Shown: positions 16,587 through 25,648 of the stretch, piece after piece
Layout: each line of letters starts with the position of its first letter
Numbering within the stretch: the stretch's first letter is position 1
Assembly: GCF_045277565.1 (NCBI RefSeq)
Contig: NZ_CP123586.1
Coordinates: 62,001-126,000, forward strand
DNA length: 64,000 nucleotides
DNA from: Aliisedimentitalea scapharcae
GTDB lineage: Bacteria; Pseudomonadota; Alphaproteobacteria; Rhodobacterales; Rhodobacteraceae
Direction of reading: 5' to 3'
Position numbers and translations under genes: made by a program
Notes under the pieces: model-generated
Databases searched by the model: none
Told to the model about the DNA's origin: nothing
The model's input: only the letters and a program-made list of their open reading frames with translations

Positions 16587-18251
16587 TTAGGCAGACCAGG
16601 CCCATTTGTAGTGGTGGTCTTCGTGGGCAAGATGTTTGTCCACGCCTGTCAGACCCTCGACATGGTGGCGATAAAGCGACCGCCAATAGGGCTGGATGGT
16701 GACCGCCTCTTCCTGGATCAAGGCTTCGATTTTTGCCATGACGTCGCTGCGTTTGGCGGCGTCGGCAATGCCCAACGCTTCGTCAAGCAGCGCATCAAAT
16801 TCGGCGTTTTCCCAACCGAATTCATTCCAGGCTGCCCCACTGCGATAGGCCAACGCGTGGATCTGAACACCCAGAGGGCGCGGGTTCCAGTTGGTCGAGC
16901 TGAACGGATATTTGGTCCAGTCGTTCCAGAAAGTTGCCCCAGGTAGAACGGTACGCTTAACCTTGAACCCAGCATCACGCAATTGCGCAGCCACCGCGTC
17001 AGTGGTGTTCCGACGCCAGTCATCGTCGATGGAGTGGATTTCCATTTCGAAATCTTCCATCCCGGCTTCCTTCAACAGCTCCAGCGCCTTGGCTGGGTTG
17101 TATTCGGTGTCGCCGATGTCGCGGTATTCCGGGTGCACCGGACCGACGTGGTGATCCTGTGCGGGCTGGCCACGGCCAGCTGCACCCAGTTCCAGCAGAA
17201 CCGCGTTGTCGGTCGCCAGTTGGATCGCCTTGCGGACGCGTTTGTCGGCATAGGGGCGGATGCCTTCGACTTCGGCCAGTTGATTGGGACGGATTACGAT
17301 GGTCGCCATGGTCACCACTTCGGATTTCACGAAACCCAGACCGTCCATCACGTCGATATATTCACCAACCGATTCATACAGCATATCGACTTCGCCGGAA
17401 TCCAGCGCCGCCAGATAAGCCGACGGATCGGTACCAAAATCGATGTATTTGATGGTGTCGAGATAAGGGCCGCCATAGATCTCGGTGCCCCACCAGGTGT
17501 GGTTTGTATTGCGTTCCAGCGTGGCCTTGATGCCCACTTCCAACTCGGTGATCACAAACGGGCCGGTGCCCACAGCGTTCATGGTATCCGCCGGATCATA
17601 GCTGGAATGCACGATTGCCGCAGGATAGTCGGTCATACCGGCGATCAGCGAAATATCCGGCTTGACCAGGTTCAACACCACGGTGTGACTGTCGACGACT
17701 TCGACCACCCCGTCTTTCAGCTTCTTGGTGTCAGGGTCGACCATGCTCGACATGCGGCCCGCCATCGAGTTGCCCTCGACCCCGCTGTCGCACCAGCGTT
17801 CGACATTGTTGGCAATGTCCTGAGCGGTGAAATCGTCGCCATTGTTCCATTTGACGCCCTTGCGGACATTCAATGTGTATTTGGTGGCGTCGTCGCTGAC
17901 TTCCCAGCTTTCCAGCAGCATGGGGCGGATGGTGCCGTCATTGTTGAATTCGACACAGTATTCCAGCGTCCCACGGGTCACACAGCCGATTTCGGCCCAA
18001 TCCATGGTACGTACGTCCTTGAGACCCTTGATCTGCATCTGCACCCGAAGGGTTCCGCCGTCTTTGGGCGTTCCGGCCGCCATCGCAGGGCTGGGTTCGC
18101 CAATCAGGCCATAGGCTGCAGCTGCAGTCACGCCGAACCCTGTCGCACGTGTCAGGAATTCGCGGCGGTCCATCAGACCGGCCTTGTATTCATCGACGTA
18201 CATTTCCACCGCTGGGTGTTTTGCAGTGTTCACACCTTGATCAGTTTGCAT
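16587..18251 (-). CDS. Peptide-type ABC transporter substrate-binding protein (SBP_bac_5), Tat signal
   Basis: A periplasmic solute receptor of about 554 residues in the DppA/OppA family. The N-terminal region contains MDRREFLTRATGFGVTAAAA, a twin-arginine signal, so it is exported folded. Family marks are LESWEVSDDATKYTLNVRKGVKW, FTAQDIANNVERW and the later GTGPFVITE. The start at 18251 is used because AGGAAAG precedes it; the ORF could open at 18332. No matching permease or ATPase genes lie in the window, so it must partner with a transporter elsewhere or act as an orphan receptor. It probably feeds the gamma-glutamyltransferase or amidase beside it. Confidence 0.9.
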   Translation of the reverse strand: MQTDQGVNTAKHPAVEMYVDEYKAGLMDRREFLTRATGFGVTAAAAYGLIGEPSPAMAAGTPKDGGTLRVQMQIKGLKDVRTMDWAEIGCVTRGTLEYCVEFNNDGTIRPMLLESWEVSDDATKYTLNVRKGVKWNNGDDFTAQDIANNVERWCDSGVEGNSMAGRMSSMVDPDTKKLKDGVVEVVDSHTVVLNLVKPDISLIAGMTDYPAAIVHSSYDPADTMNAVGTGPFVITELEVGIKATLERNTNHTWWGTEIYGGPYLDTIKYIDFGTDPSAYLAALDSGEVDMLYESVGEYIDVMDGLGFVKSEVVTMATIVIRPNQLAEVEGIRPYADKRVRKAIQLATDNAVLLELGAAGRGQPAQDHHVGPVHPEYRDIGDTEYNPAKALELLKEAGMEDFEMEIHSIDDDWRRNTTDAVAAQLRDAGFKVKRTVLPGATFWNDWTKYPFSSTNWNPRPLGVQIHALAYRSGAAWNEFGWENAEFDALLDEALGIADAAKRSDVMAKIEALIQEEAVTIQPYWRSLYRHHVEGLTGVDKHLAHEDHHYKWAWSA

Positions 18252-18671
18252 CTTTAACTTTCCTTGCTGGTCTTCTGTTTCGGCGAAATTAGTCTTGTTT
18301 GCCTGAAGCTCGACCCAGTGCATAAACAACACATCTGTGCCAACTATCCTGTTCGCGTAAAGCGAGTAGTGCGTGGCAGGTCCAGTTCACTCAAACGAAT
18401 TTTTCGATGGCATAGACCTTCTTTTTATTTTGAGCATGCAATTGCCTAGTATGCCCACGGTGTCGCAGATGAAGAAGTTGGTAAAATTGACGCTCTGGAA
18501 TGCGGGCGGGAACGTCTCATACCTGTTGGTGGTGCGAGAAAGCCATAATACGATCGGACTGACCGCTGGAAATACCCAGTACACCCACTTGGTCAAAGCC
18601 GGTCCAGCTCCACCTTGTTCATGACCACCAACAGCCTGATTACAGACAGAAGCCAAACGAAAGCCTGAAAC
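18252..18671. other. Divergent intergenic region, no gene seen
   Basis: About 420 bases between the binding-protein and amidase starts. The short ORFs have no family resemblance. An AT-rich stretch near 18405-18460 (TTTTTATTTTG) probably carries promoter elements, but no defined operator was recognised. Confidence 0.4.
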
Positions 18672-19520
18672 ATGACCACATCCGACACGCTCACTCTTTT
18701 GGCCTGCCAAATCTGTATTCCGCCGATGGCGACAACGGCCGAACGCGACGCCCATTTAACAGCCTCCACGACCAAAGTTCGCGCCGAACTGGACCGTGCT
18801 CAACGACCCGTCGATCTGGTTGTTCTTCCCGAATTGTCGAGCCTTGACTATGCGCGTGAAACCTTTGCGCAGCTGGACGATATTGCCGAGCCTTTGGATG
18901 GCGCATCTTTTCGGGCCTGGCGTCAGGTCGCGATGGATTTGAACGTTTTCGTGTCCTACGGATTTGCCCGCGCTGGTGACGGTGGTCCTTTTATCTCGAT
19001 CGGGGTGGTTGGTCCGGATGGGGTGCTGGTCGGGTATTACGACAAACTTCACCTGGCACAATACGGTGCCTCGATGGAAAAAGAGTATTTCAACCGCGGC
19101 AACCATTTGTTTGTATTCGAAGTCAAAGGGTTCCGCCTTGCGCCGATTATTTGTTACGACATCCGCATTCCTGAATTGGCGCGTACTTTGGTCTTGGATC
19201 ACGATGCAGATGCTATCCTGCATTGCGGGGCCTATTTCCGGGACGAGAGCTTTCACACATGGCACCCGTTTGCCATGACCCGCGCATTGGAGAACCAAGT
19301 GTTTTTCCTGTCACTAAACCGCGCAGGAACCAGCTATGGCAATTCACTGTTTTGCCCGCCATGGCTCGATGAGAACACGCCACCGCTCAGATTTCCGCAG
19401 ACAGATGAAGCCTTCCGCATCATTACCCTGGATCGCGAAAAACTCGACACCGCGCGGCGAGAGTATACGTTCCTCAAGGACAAGTTGGGGACCTACAATA
19501 TCTCCCTTCATGCACCATAG
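18672..19520 (+). CDS. Carbon-nitrogen hydrolase (nitrilase superfamily amidase)
   Basis: A 282-residue cytoplasmic amidase or carbamoylase of the nitrilase superfamily. The Glu-Lys-Cys triad is visible: Glu54 in VVLPELS, Lys125 in GYYDKLHL and Cys161 in PIICYDIRIPE. Length is typical of the omega-amidase/N-carbamoylputrescine amidase branches, but the exact amide substrate cannot be fixed. It is divergent from the peptide-type binding protein, so it may process the imported solute. Confidence 0.93.
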   Translation: MTTSDTLTLLACQICIPPMATTAERDAHLTASTTKVRAELDRAQRPVDLVVLPELSSLDYARETFAQLDDIAEPLDGASFRAWRQVAMDLNVFVSYGFARAGDGGPFISIGVVGPDGVLVGYYDKLHLAQYGASMEKEYFNRGNHLFVFEVKGFRLAPIICYDIRIPELARTLVLDHDADAILHCGAYFRDESFHTWHPFAMTRALENQVFFLSLNRAGTSYGNSLFCPPWLDENTPPLRFPQTDEAFRIITLDREKLDTARREYTFLKDKLGTYNISLHAP

Positions 19521-19947
19521 CGGTCAGGCACCTGAATATAGTGTTCTGAGTGAACCAGTATTTGGGCTAGGATGCGAAGAGACCGTTGTTTTGTGGCGGG
19601 CCGTGACACGCAGTTTTTTGACCAGTACTTGGCGCGGGTGATCAGGTGATACCCCGGTGCAGCCAAGGCACGCACCATCGTAATCGGCGCATCGTCGATC
19701 CAAGTGGTTCGCCCCATAACAAAGAGCGTTTCATCGACGTCTGTTTCCAGCAACTCGGCTTCTCGGTCATGGGTTGGCCCGTGCGAGACGTCGATTGCGT
19801 TATGTTGGTCTCTGTGGGCGCGATGGTCGACCTGAGACGCCCGCGCATCAAGCGTCTTTGCGGTTTTCCAGGTTTGACCCGACTGTCGAGAACATCGCCG
19901 TCTGCCGGGAGCGCCTGCCAAAGCAGGCGAACCTGTGCAGATTGGGC
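19521..19947. other. Unexplained 430-base gap with weak coding-like signal
   Basis: The minus strand is open here and contains AIDVSHGPTHDREAELLE (19740-19805). The AIDVSHGPT part and about 35 bases of DNA closely match the IS6-type remnant at 12493-12527, but similarity stops on both sides. The open frame runs into the ABC ATPase gene and has no recognisable family, so it is not called a gene. It is probably degraded mobile DNA. Confidence 0.4.
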
Positions 19948-20769
19948 TCAGTTCGATTCCAGTACCGCATTGAGGAACTGCTGGGTTCGCTCGTTCTTTG
20001 GCGCACCAAACAGTTCCACGGGGCTGCCCTGTTCCGCAATGGCACCGCTGTGAAAGAAGCAAACCCGGTCCGAGATATCGCGCGCAAATCCCATTTGGTG
20101 CGTCACCATCAGCATGGTCAGACTGTGCGCATCGACCAGCTTGCGGATGACGTTGGTCACCTCGCCGATCACTTCGGGATCAAGCGCCGAGGTGACTTCG
20201 TCGAACAGCATCACCTTGGGCCGCATCGCCAGGGCGCGGGCGATGGCGACACGCTGTTGCTGGCCACCGGACAGGCGCGACGGGTATTGGCCCGCCTTGT
20301 CGGCCATCCCCACCATGTCGAGCAATTCCAGAGACCGCTCCTGCGCTTCTTTCTTGGACATGCCCAGCACCTGTACAGGCCCTTCCATGCAGTTCTGCAG
20401 CGCGGTCATATGCGGGAACAGGTTGAAGTGTTGGAAACACATCCCGATCTTGGAACGGATGCGGCGGATGTGAGCGGCGTTGGCCGGTACCAGCACACCG
20501 TTTTTTTCCATATGGGTCAGCGGTTCGCCATCCACATAGATCACCCCACCGTTGATTGTCTCCAGCGTCATCAGCATCCGCAGCACGGTGGTCTTGCCGG
20601 ACCCCGACGGGCCGATGATCGTGACCATCTCACCCATGTCGATATCCAGGTTCAGGTGATCCAGAACGGTCAGCGACCCATAGCTTTTGCGCACATTGGC
20701 AAACCGTACCATCGGAATGTTGTCCCCCTCCAGACGCAGGGGGTATTGGCTCATGTCTTCGGTGGTCAT
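19948..20769 (-). CDS. ehuA: Amino-acid-type ABC transporter ATPase (EhuA-like)
   Basis: A 273-residue cytoplasmic ATPase energising an importer of the polar-amino-acid/ectoine type. Walker A is GPSGSGKTT, the signature is LSGGQQQR, and Walker B is VMLFDEVTSALDPE followed by the H-loop in VTHQMGF. An alternative start 15 bases in (MSQYPLRL) is possible. It is the last gene of the minus-strand order binding protein, permease, permease, ATPase. The Ehu assignment rests on order and overall resemblance and is tentative. Confidence 0.85.
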   Translation of the reverse strand: MTTEDMSQYPLRLEGDNIPMVRFANVRKSYGSLTVLDHLNLDIDMGEMVTIIGPSGSGKTTVLRMLMTLETINGGVIYVDGEPLTHMEKNGVLVPANAAHIRRIRSKIGMCFQHFNLFPHMTALQNCMEGPVQVLGMSKKEAQERSLELLDMVGMADKAGQYPSRLSGGQQQRVAIARALAMRPKVMLFDEVTSALDPEVIGEVTNVIRKLVDAHSLTMLMVTHQMGFARDISDRVCFFHSGAIAEQGSPVELFGAPKNERTQQFLNAVLESN

Positions 20770-20772
20770 TGG

Positions 20773-21435
20773 TTACATTCCCATTCTACGGCGCACCCAT
20801 TTTTCGAAACGGGCGATGAAAAACGCGGTCGGCAGTGAGATCGCAAGGAACAGCACTCCGACCAACGTGTAAGGTTCCAGATAGCGATAGCTTTGCGCGC
20901 CTACGGCATTTGCCGTGTGCATCAGCTCGGCGACACCGATCACCGACAGCATCGGCGTATCCTTGAAAATGCCGACCAGATAATTGCCCATCCCCGAAAT
21001 CGCAGGCGGCAAGGCCTGGGGAATGATCAGCCGCCGATAGGTCTGCACCGTCGACATGTTGATCGCGGTCGCGGCCTCCCACTGGCCTTTCGGCACGCTT
21101 TCAATGCCGCCGCGATAGACTTCGGACAGATAGGCGGCGTAGTGGACGCCAATCGCGATCAGACCCGAGGTCCAGGGCGACAAGTTGATGCCGAATTGTG
21201 GTCCTACATAAAAGACAAAGAACACCTGCAGCAGTAGCGGGGTCGACCTGACGAACTCTACCACCTCGCGCACGCAGAAGGTTAGCGGACGCCATGGGGT
21301 ACGCTGCGCCAGCACCAGTACCAGCCCCAGAACAACCGCAATCAGATATCCGCCACCGGCCGCCAGCAAGGTCTTGCCTGCGGCCTCGATAAACCGGGGG
21401 AGAAGCTCCCACGTCCAATCCCAACGCCATTCCAT
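20773..21435 (-). CDS. ehuD: Amino-acid-type ABC permease (EhuD-like)
   Basis: A 220-residue inner-membrane permease of the HisM/GlnP family. Several hydrophobic segments are present, among them AAGGGYLIAVVLGLVLVLA. The EAA-type cytoplasmic loop for ATPase docking reads EAATAINMSTVQTYRRLIIP. It overlaps nothing but sits three bases before the ATPase start, so co-translation is likely. It pairs with the permease at 21439. Confidence 0.88.
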   Translation of the reverse strand: MEWRWDWTWELLPRFIEAAGKTLLAAGGGYLIAVVLGLVLVLAQRTPWRPLTFCVREVVEFVRSTPLLLQVFFVFYVGPQFGINLSPWTSGLIAIGVHYAAYLSEVYRGGIESVPKGQWEAATAINMSTVQTYRRLIIPQALPPAISGMGNYLVGIFKDTPMLSVIGVAELMHTANAVGAQSYRYLEPYTLVGVLFLAISLPTAFFIARFEKWVRRRMGM

Positions 21436-21438
21436 GGC

Positions 21439-22104
21439 TCAGGCCCTCCCGATCTTGAACGCCATCTTGCGTTCGAATGCGCGCATGAATGGCGTCACGC
21501 AAAAGCGTGCGAAAACGTAGTAGATGATCAATGCAGTGCCAAAGGTTTCAATCGACAGGAAGGTCGAGATGTTGATTTGGCGGGCGTGGAACATCAGGTC
21601 GGTTACCGAAATCAGCGCCACCAGCGCGGTGCCTTTCAGGATCTCGATCACCAGGTTGCCCCAGGGTGGCAGCATGATGACCAGCGCCTGCGGCAGGATG
21701 ATCCGGCGCATCCGCTGAGCGGTCGTCATGTTTATGGCCATGGCGGCCTCCCATTGCCCTTTTGGCACGGCAAGGATGGCACCCCGGACCAGTTCGGCAC
21801 CATAGGCGCCCATGTTCAGACCGACGGCGATGAAACCGGCGGTGAATTTATCCATGGTGATCCCAAACAGGGGCAACACAAAGAAGATCCAGAACAGTTG
21901 GACCAGCAACGAGGTGCCGCGAAAGATTTCGATATAGACGGTGGCGGCCCCTTTGATCGCGGGGTTCGACGCAAGGCGCATCAGGCCAAAGGTCAGCGCG
22001 ATGGCGACCGAAACAACGGTGGCCAGCACGAACTGCACCAGCGTGATCAGAGACCCGTCGACCATGCGGCCGCCATAGTCTTGGAGGAATTCAAAGTAGG
22101 ACAA
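21439..22104 (-). CDS. ehuC: Amino-acid-type ABC permease (EhuC-like)
   Basis: An inner-membrane permease of about 221 residues. The docking loop reads EAAMAINMTTAQRMRRIILP, and the STPLL-equivalent segment is FRGTSLLVQLFWIFF. An ATG-initiated reading reaches back to 22173, but its extra 23 residues (MPRFLGTAPP..) are unlike a permease N-terminus. A TTG start at 22104, ten bases after GGAGAA, gives the usual length. It forms the heterodimeric channel with the 20773 permease. Confidence 0.82.
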   Translation of the reverse strand: MSYFEFLQDYGGRMVDGSLITLVQFVLATVVSVAIALTFGLMRLASNPAIKGAATVYIEIFRGTSLLVQLFWIFFVLPLFGITMDKFTAGFIAVGLNMGAYGAELVRGAILAVPKGQWEAAMAINMTTAQRMRRIILPQALVIMLPPWGNLVIEILKGTALVALISVTDLMFHARQINISTFLSIETFGTALIIYYVFARFCVTPFMRAFERKMAFKIGRA

Positions 22105-22203
22105 GACAGGCGTTCTCCGCTTCTGTCCCGATGAGGGGAGTTGAGGGGGGGCGGTGCCCAGGAACCGGGGCACCGGGTCTTGATTGCGAGAGAGAGGCGC
22201 GCC

Positions 22204-23043
22204 CTAGCGGTTGGCGCAGGCCCATTCCATGGACGCGTCGTCACCGGGTACGTTCGACGGCAGGTAGTCCCACTGTTCGACCTTGGACAGCATGTCGTCG
22301 GATCCGATGTACCCCGGCATCGCTGCGTTGAAGTCGGCGCGGAACTGATCGTCTTCGGGGTGGAAGCCGACGGCGACCCAGTTAAAGGTCCACTGTGGCA
22401 GCGCATTTGTGTCGGTATGGCCGATCCCGTCGGTTTTTGCCGCCAGATCATAGGCTTCGACCGCCGTCATGGCGCCAATCTCGGCGCGCCCAGCCTTGAC
22501 CGCCGCCAGCACTTCGGTGGTGCCGGGCAGCTGCATGATCTTGCTTTCCGGGATGCCGACCTTCAGCGCTTCTTCGACATTCACATAGCCCGCAACGGCC
22601 GCCATGGTGACACCAGCGTTCTTGATGTCCTCGTAGGTCTGCAGGCCGCCCGGATTTCCATCGGGCACGATAAAGGCGTTGCCGAACTGGCCGATCGGCT
22701 CGGAAAAGTCGATATTGGCGCAGCGCGACCCCAGAATGTACATGCCGCCGGTGATCACATCAACGCGGCCCGCCATCAGGCTGGGGATTAGACCGGCCCA
22801 GTCGGTGACAACTGGTTCGATTTCGGTGTGACCCATTCTGGCCAACAGATCGAGCGTGATCTGGTTCACAAAGCCCAGCGGTTCATTGTTTTCGCCCGGA
22901 TGCGCCCAGGGCGCGGCAGCGGCAAAGCCGAGGCGGATCGGTTCACCCGCAGCGATGCGATCTTCGAGCGGCCCGGCGAGCGTGGCGCTGGCCGTCAGGG
23001 CCAGGGTGGCGGAAACGATGCTTCCCAGAAGTTTGGATTTCAT
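22204..23043 (-). CDS. ehuB: Ectoine/amino-acid-type periplasmic binding protein (EhuB-like)
   Basis: A 279-residue family 3 solute receptor. The N-terminal signal peptide is MKSKLLGSIVSATLALTASA, ending before AGPLEDR. The run SRCANIDFSEPIGQ and GNPGGLQTYEDI is close to the RCA..SEPI..GNP.GL..Y.DI pattern of EhuB proteins. Start 23043 is preferred over 23076 because it gives the normal signal peptide. The ligand is probably a zwitterionic solute such as ectoine or a betaine-like amino acid, though other polar amino acids remain possible. The betaine-aldehyde-type dehydrogenase lies just upstream. Confidence 0.85.
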   Translation of the reverse strand: MKSKLLGSIVSATLALTASATLAGPLEDRIAAGEPIRLGFAAAAPWAHPGENNEPLGFVNQITLDLLARMGHTEIEPVVTDWAGLIPSLMAGRVDVITGGMYILGSRCANIDFSEPIGQFGNAFIVPDGNPGGLQTYEDIKNAGVTMAAVAGYVNVEEALKVGIPESKIMQLPGTTEVLAAVKAGRAEIGAMTAVEAYDLAAKTDGIGHTDTNALPQWTFNWVAVGFHPEDDQFRADFNAAMPGYIGSDDMLSKVEQWDYLPSNVPGDDASMEWACANR

Positions 23044-23207
23044 TGGTGGTTCTCCTTGCTGTTGGACATGACTCACCCGGTCCGGCGACTGGATCGCCAG
23101 AAGGTGGGCCGGATTTCCCGACGCACGGTTTTCCGCATCTTTTCGGGAGAGAGAGGGCCGGTGGTCACCTCACGAGGGCGCAGTCACCGGCGAGAATTGG
23201 TTTGGGT

Positions 23208-24728
23208 TCAGTAGGGCGCTTGGACACCTCCCATTTCGACATAAACGGATTTGATCTGACTGTAGTGATCCAGCGCCGCACGCGAGTTTTCGCGGCCAAC
23301 ACCGGATTTCTTGACCCCGCCAAATGGCATTTCGACGGGCATGATATTATGGGTGTTGATCCAGCAGGTGCCCGCATGAATGCGGTCGATCACCCGGTGG
23401 GCGCGCTGCAGGTCGCGGGTAAACACGCTGGCGGCCAGCCCCAGGTCAGTGTCATTGGCGCGGGCGATCACCTCGTCCTCGGTGCTGAATTCCAGGATGG
23501 ACAGGACCGGGCCAAAGATCTCTTCGCGGGCGATCCGCATGTCGTCGGTCACCCCCGTGAACACGGTGGGCAGCACATAAGCGCCCCGTGCCAGCCCATC
23601 GCCTTTGGCCCGGCCTCCGCCACACAGCAACCGGGCCCCCTCTTCTCGCCCAAGCTGCATGTATGACAGCACTCTTTCCATATGCGCCTGCGAAATCAGC
23701 GGCCCCATCTGGGTTTCGGGGTCCAATGGGTCGCCCAGACGGATGGCGCGCACGCGTTCGACAAGGCGGGTTTCGAATTCCGCACGGATGTTGCGATGCA
23801 CGAATACCCGCGTTCCATTGGAACAGATCTGCCCGGCGGAATAGAAATTCGCCAGGATGGCACCGCTGACCGCTGCGTCCAGATCCGCGTCGTCAAAAAC
23901 GATCAGGGGGGATTTACCGCCCAGCTCCATCGTCACATGTTTGATATCCGCGCCCGCCGCTGCCATCACCCGCGCGCCGGTTTGCACCGACCCGGTGAGA
24001 GAGACCTTTTCGATGTCCGGATGCGCCACCAGGGTGCTGCCCACTTCGCCATATCCCTGTACCACATTATACAGCCCTTTGGGCAACCCGGCTTCGGTCA
24101 GGATCTCGGCGACCTTGAGCGCACAAAGCGGCGTGACCTCGGACGGTTTGAACACCACAGCATTGCCACAGGCCAGCGCTGCGGCACCCTTGTAGGCCGC
24201 GATCTGGGTGGGGTAATTCCAGGCACCGATGCCCAGACACACCCCCAATGCGATGCGTTTGGTATAGACAAAACTGTCGCCCAGCGGGATGCATTCACCA
24301 TTGATCGTACTGGCAATACCGCCATAAAATTCAAAGGCTTCTGCGCCCGACAGCGCATCCGCGACGATGGTTTCTTGATAGGGTTTACCGGTGTCGAGCG
24401 TTTCCAGCACCGACAGATCATGATTGCGGTCGCGCATGATATCGGCGGCCCGGCGCAGGATGCGGCCACGGTCCGCCGGCAGGGTGCGTTCCCATTCCAC
24501 TTGCGCGCGTTTGGCGCTGGCCACTGCACGTTCGATCAGCGCCGGTGTGGCGGAATGCAGACGGGCGACGATCTCACCCGTCGCGGGGTAAACGCATTCG
24601 ATCAGCGCGCCGGACGCGTCTTCGACATAGGCGCCGTCAATGTAATGAGAGGCGACCGGCTGGGCGCGCAGATCCACCGAGGAGTCGCCTGCGGCAGTTC
24701 TGGTTGGATGGTCCAGTGTGACTTGCAT
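23208..24728 (-). CDS. Betaine-aldehyde-type dehydrogenase
   Basis: A 506-residue NAD(P)-dependent aldehyde dehydrogenase closest in style to BetB/gamma-trimethylaminobutyraldehyde dehydrogenases. Features are GAWNYPTQIAAYK, VSLTGSVQTGARV, MELGGKSP with the general-base Glu, and GQICSNGTRVFVH with the catalytic Cys. It heads the minus-strand group with the EhuABCD-like transporter, so it probably oxidises an aldehyde derived from the imported solute. A palindrome lies upstream at 24816. True betaine aldehyde activity is not proven, since no choline oxidase gene is nearby. Confidence 0.9.
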   Translation of the reverse strand: MQVTLDHPTRTAAGDSSVDLRAQPVASHYIDGAYVEDASGALIECVYPATGEIVARLHSATPALIERAVASAKRAQVEWERTLPADRGRILRRAADIMRDRNHDLSVLETLDTGKPYQETIVADALSGAEAFEFYGGIASTINGECIPLGDSFVYTKRIALGVCLGIGAWNYPTQIAAYKGAAALACGNAVVFKPSEVTPLCALKVAEILTEAGLPKGLYNVVQGYGEVGSTLVAHPDIEKVSLTGSVQTGARVMAAAGADIKHVTMELGGKSPLIVFDDADLDAAVSGAILANFYSAGQICSNGTRVFVHRNIRAEFETRLVERVRAIRLGDPLDPETQMGPLISQAHMERVLSYMQLGREEGARLLCGGGRAKGDGLARGAYVLPTVFTGVTDDMRIAREEIFGPVLSILEFSTEDEVIARANDTDLGLAASVFTRDLQRAHRVIDRIHAGTCWINTHNIMPVEMPFGGVKKSGVGRENSRAALDHYSQIKSVYVEMGGVQAPY

Positions 24729-24815
24729 AGAAGCTCCCCTCCAAGCGGAGAATCATAGACGGTTCGCGTCGCCTGATTCGTGGCTGGTCTTGGAAAAGGT
24801 TACGCCTGAAAAAAC

Positions 24816-24829
24816 GTATTACGCAATAC
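24816..24829. promoter_or_regulatory. Lrp-type operator candidate upstream of the dehydrogenase
   Basis: GTATT-ACGC-AATAC is a perfect inverted repeat with a 4-base spacer, 87 bases upstream of the dehydrogenase start. A similar block, GCGTATTAGGCAAAATA, occurs at 36931-36947 upstream of the NitT/TauT-type permease, and GCGTATTTTCGG occurs near 25540 before the Rieske gene. All could be sites for the local Lrp proteins. Confidence 0.45.
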
Positions 24830-24936
24830 ACTTTTCGGATAAATCATTTTTTTGCCCGTAACTCCCACTTTTAGTACGAAATTCGAAAACTAGCCTCATA
24901 AATGGCGCACATCACGCAATATCGCGAATCCCAGCG

Positions 24937-25482
24937 CTAGCCCCAGTTGCTTTTCAGCAGGAACTGATTCTTGAAATTCTTGAGCCCCGTCATCACGTCG
25001 CTTGACCCGATATCGGGGCTATTGTGGACATGTTCGCTGAGGACCGCCAAAAAACCCGCGCGATCCTCGCTGACGATCTCGATCAGCAAGTCATAAGCAC
25101 CGCTGACCCAGACCACATAGACGATCTCATCCAGCTGCGCCAAACGGGTCGCGACGTCCTCGGGCCGGTGGCCCGGTGCGACTTTCAGACCGATCATCGC
25201 TTCGGTCCGGTATTCGGAAACCCCGGGATCGGTGATCGCCACAATGCGCAGCGCGCCGCCGGACTTCATCGCTCCGACCCGGTTGCGCACGGTGCCTTCG
25301 GACACGCCCAACTGCTGAGCGATCTCAGAAAACGCCATACGCCCGTCGCGCTGCAACCGGTCGATGATTTCGCGGTTCAGTCGGTCGTCCAACAATGCCA
25401 GCCCGGCGCTGCGAGCCCCGCCCTCTGTTGCCAGGTTACGTTTTCGCACATTCGGGTCGCTTTGACGGGTCTGATCACTCAT
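24937..25482 (-). CDS. Lrp/AsnC-family regulator (copy 1)
   Basis: A 181-residue regulator with an N-terminal helix-turn-helix (GRMAFSEIAQQLGVSEGTVRN in part) and a C-terminal RAM-type ligand domain (YVVWVSGAYDLLIEIVSED). Start 25482 is chosen since it has a GGAG site; the longer reading to 25683 has an implausible leader. It is divergent from the Rieske gene and lies upstream of the dehydrogenase. It is closely related to the regulator at 40036, sharing the C-terminal GLKNFKNQFLLK, so the two are paralogues that may respond to related ligands. Confidence 0.93.
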   Translation of the reverse strand: MSDQTRQSDPNVRKRNLATEGGARSAGLALLDDRLNREIIDRLQRDGRMAFSEIAQQLGVSEGTVRNRVGAMKSGGALRIVAITDPGVSEYRTEAMIGLKVAPGHRPEDVATRLAQLDEIVYVVWVSGAYDLLIEIVSEDRAGFLAVLSEHVHNSPDIGSSDVMTGLKNFKNQFLLKSNWG

Positions 25483-25497
25483 GGGAGGCTCCAAAAT

Positions 25498-25510
25498 TTC
25501 GAATATCGAA
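25498..25510. promoter_or_regulatory. Palindrome in the Lrp/Rieske divergent region
   Basis: TTCGA-ATA-TCGAA lies 16 bases before the Lrp start, in an AT-rich stretch. The position suits autoregulation or control of the Rieske gene. Confidence 0.4.
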
Positions 25511-25648
25511 TTTATAGATCGGAAAACGTAGAATTTTGAAGCGTATTTTCGGTTGACGCAGACGATTTCGCAATCAACCTTCGAATTACAGTTTTTGCGG
25601 CAGCCTCGGCCACCGCCATACAGACCCCAAACAAGGAGGTAGCGACCC

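Noticed and set aside
16983..18257. A 424-codon plus-strand ORF opposite the peptide-type binding protein
   Set aside because: Composition is His/Arg/Gln-rich as expected for antisense of a GC-rich gene, and the minus-strand protein is an unmistakable SBP_bac_5 member.
19774..20838. A 354-codon plus-strand ORF opposite the EhuA-like ATPase
   Set aside because: The ATPase on the other strand has all nucleotide-binding motifs; the ORF crosses a gene boundary.
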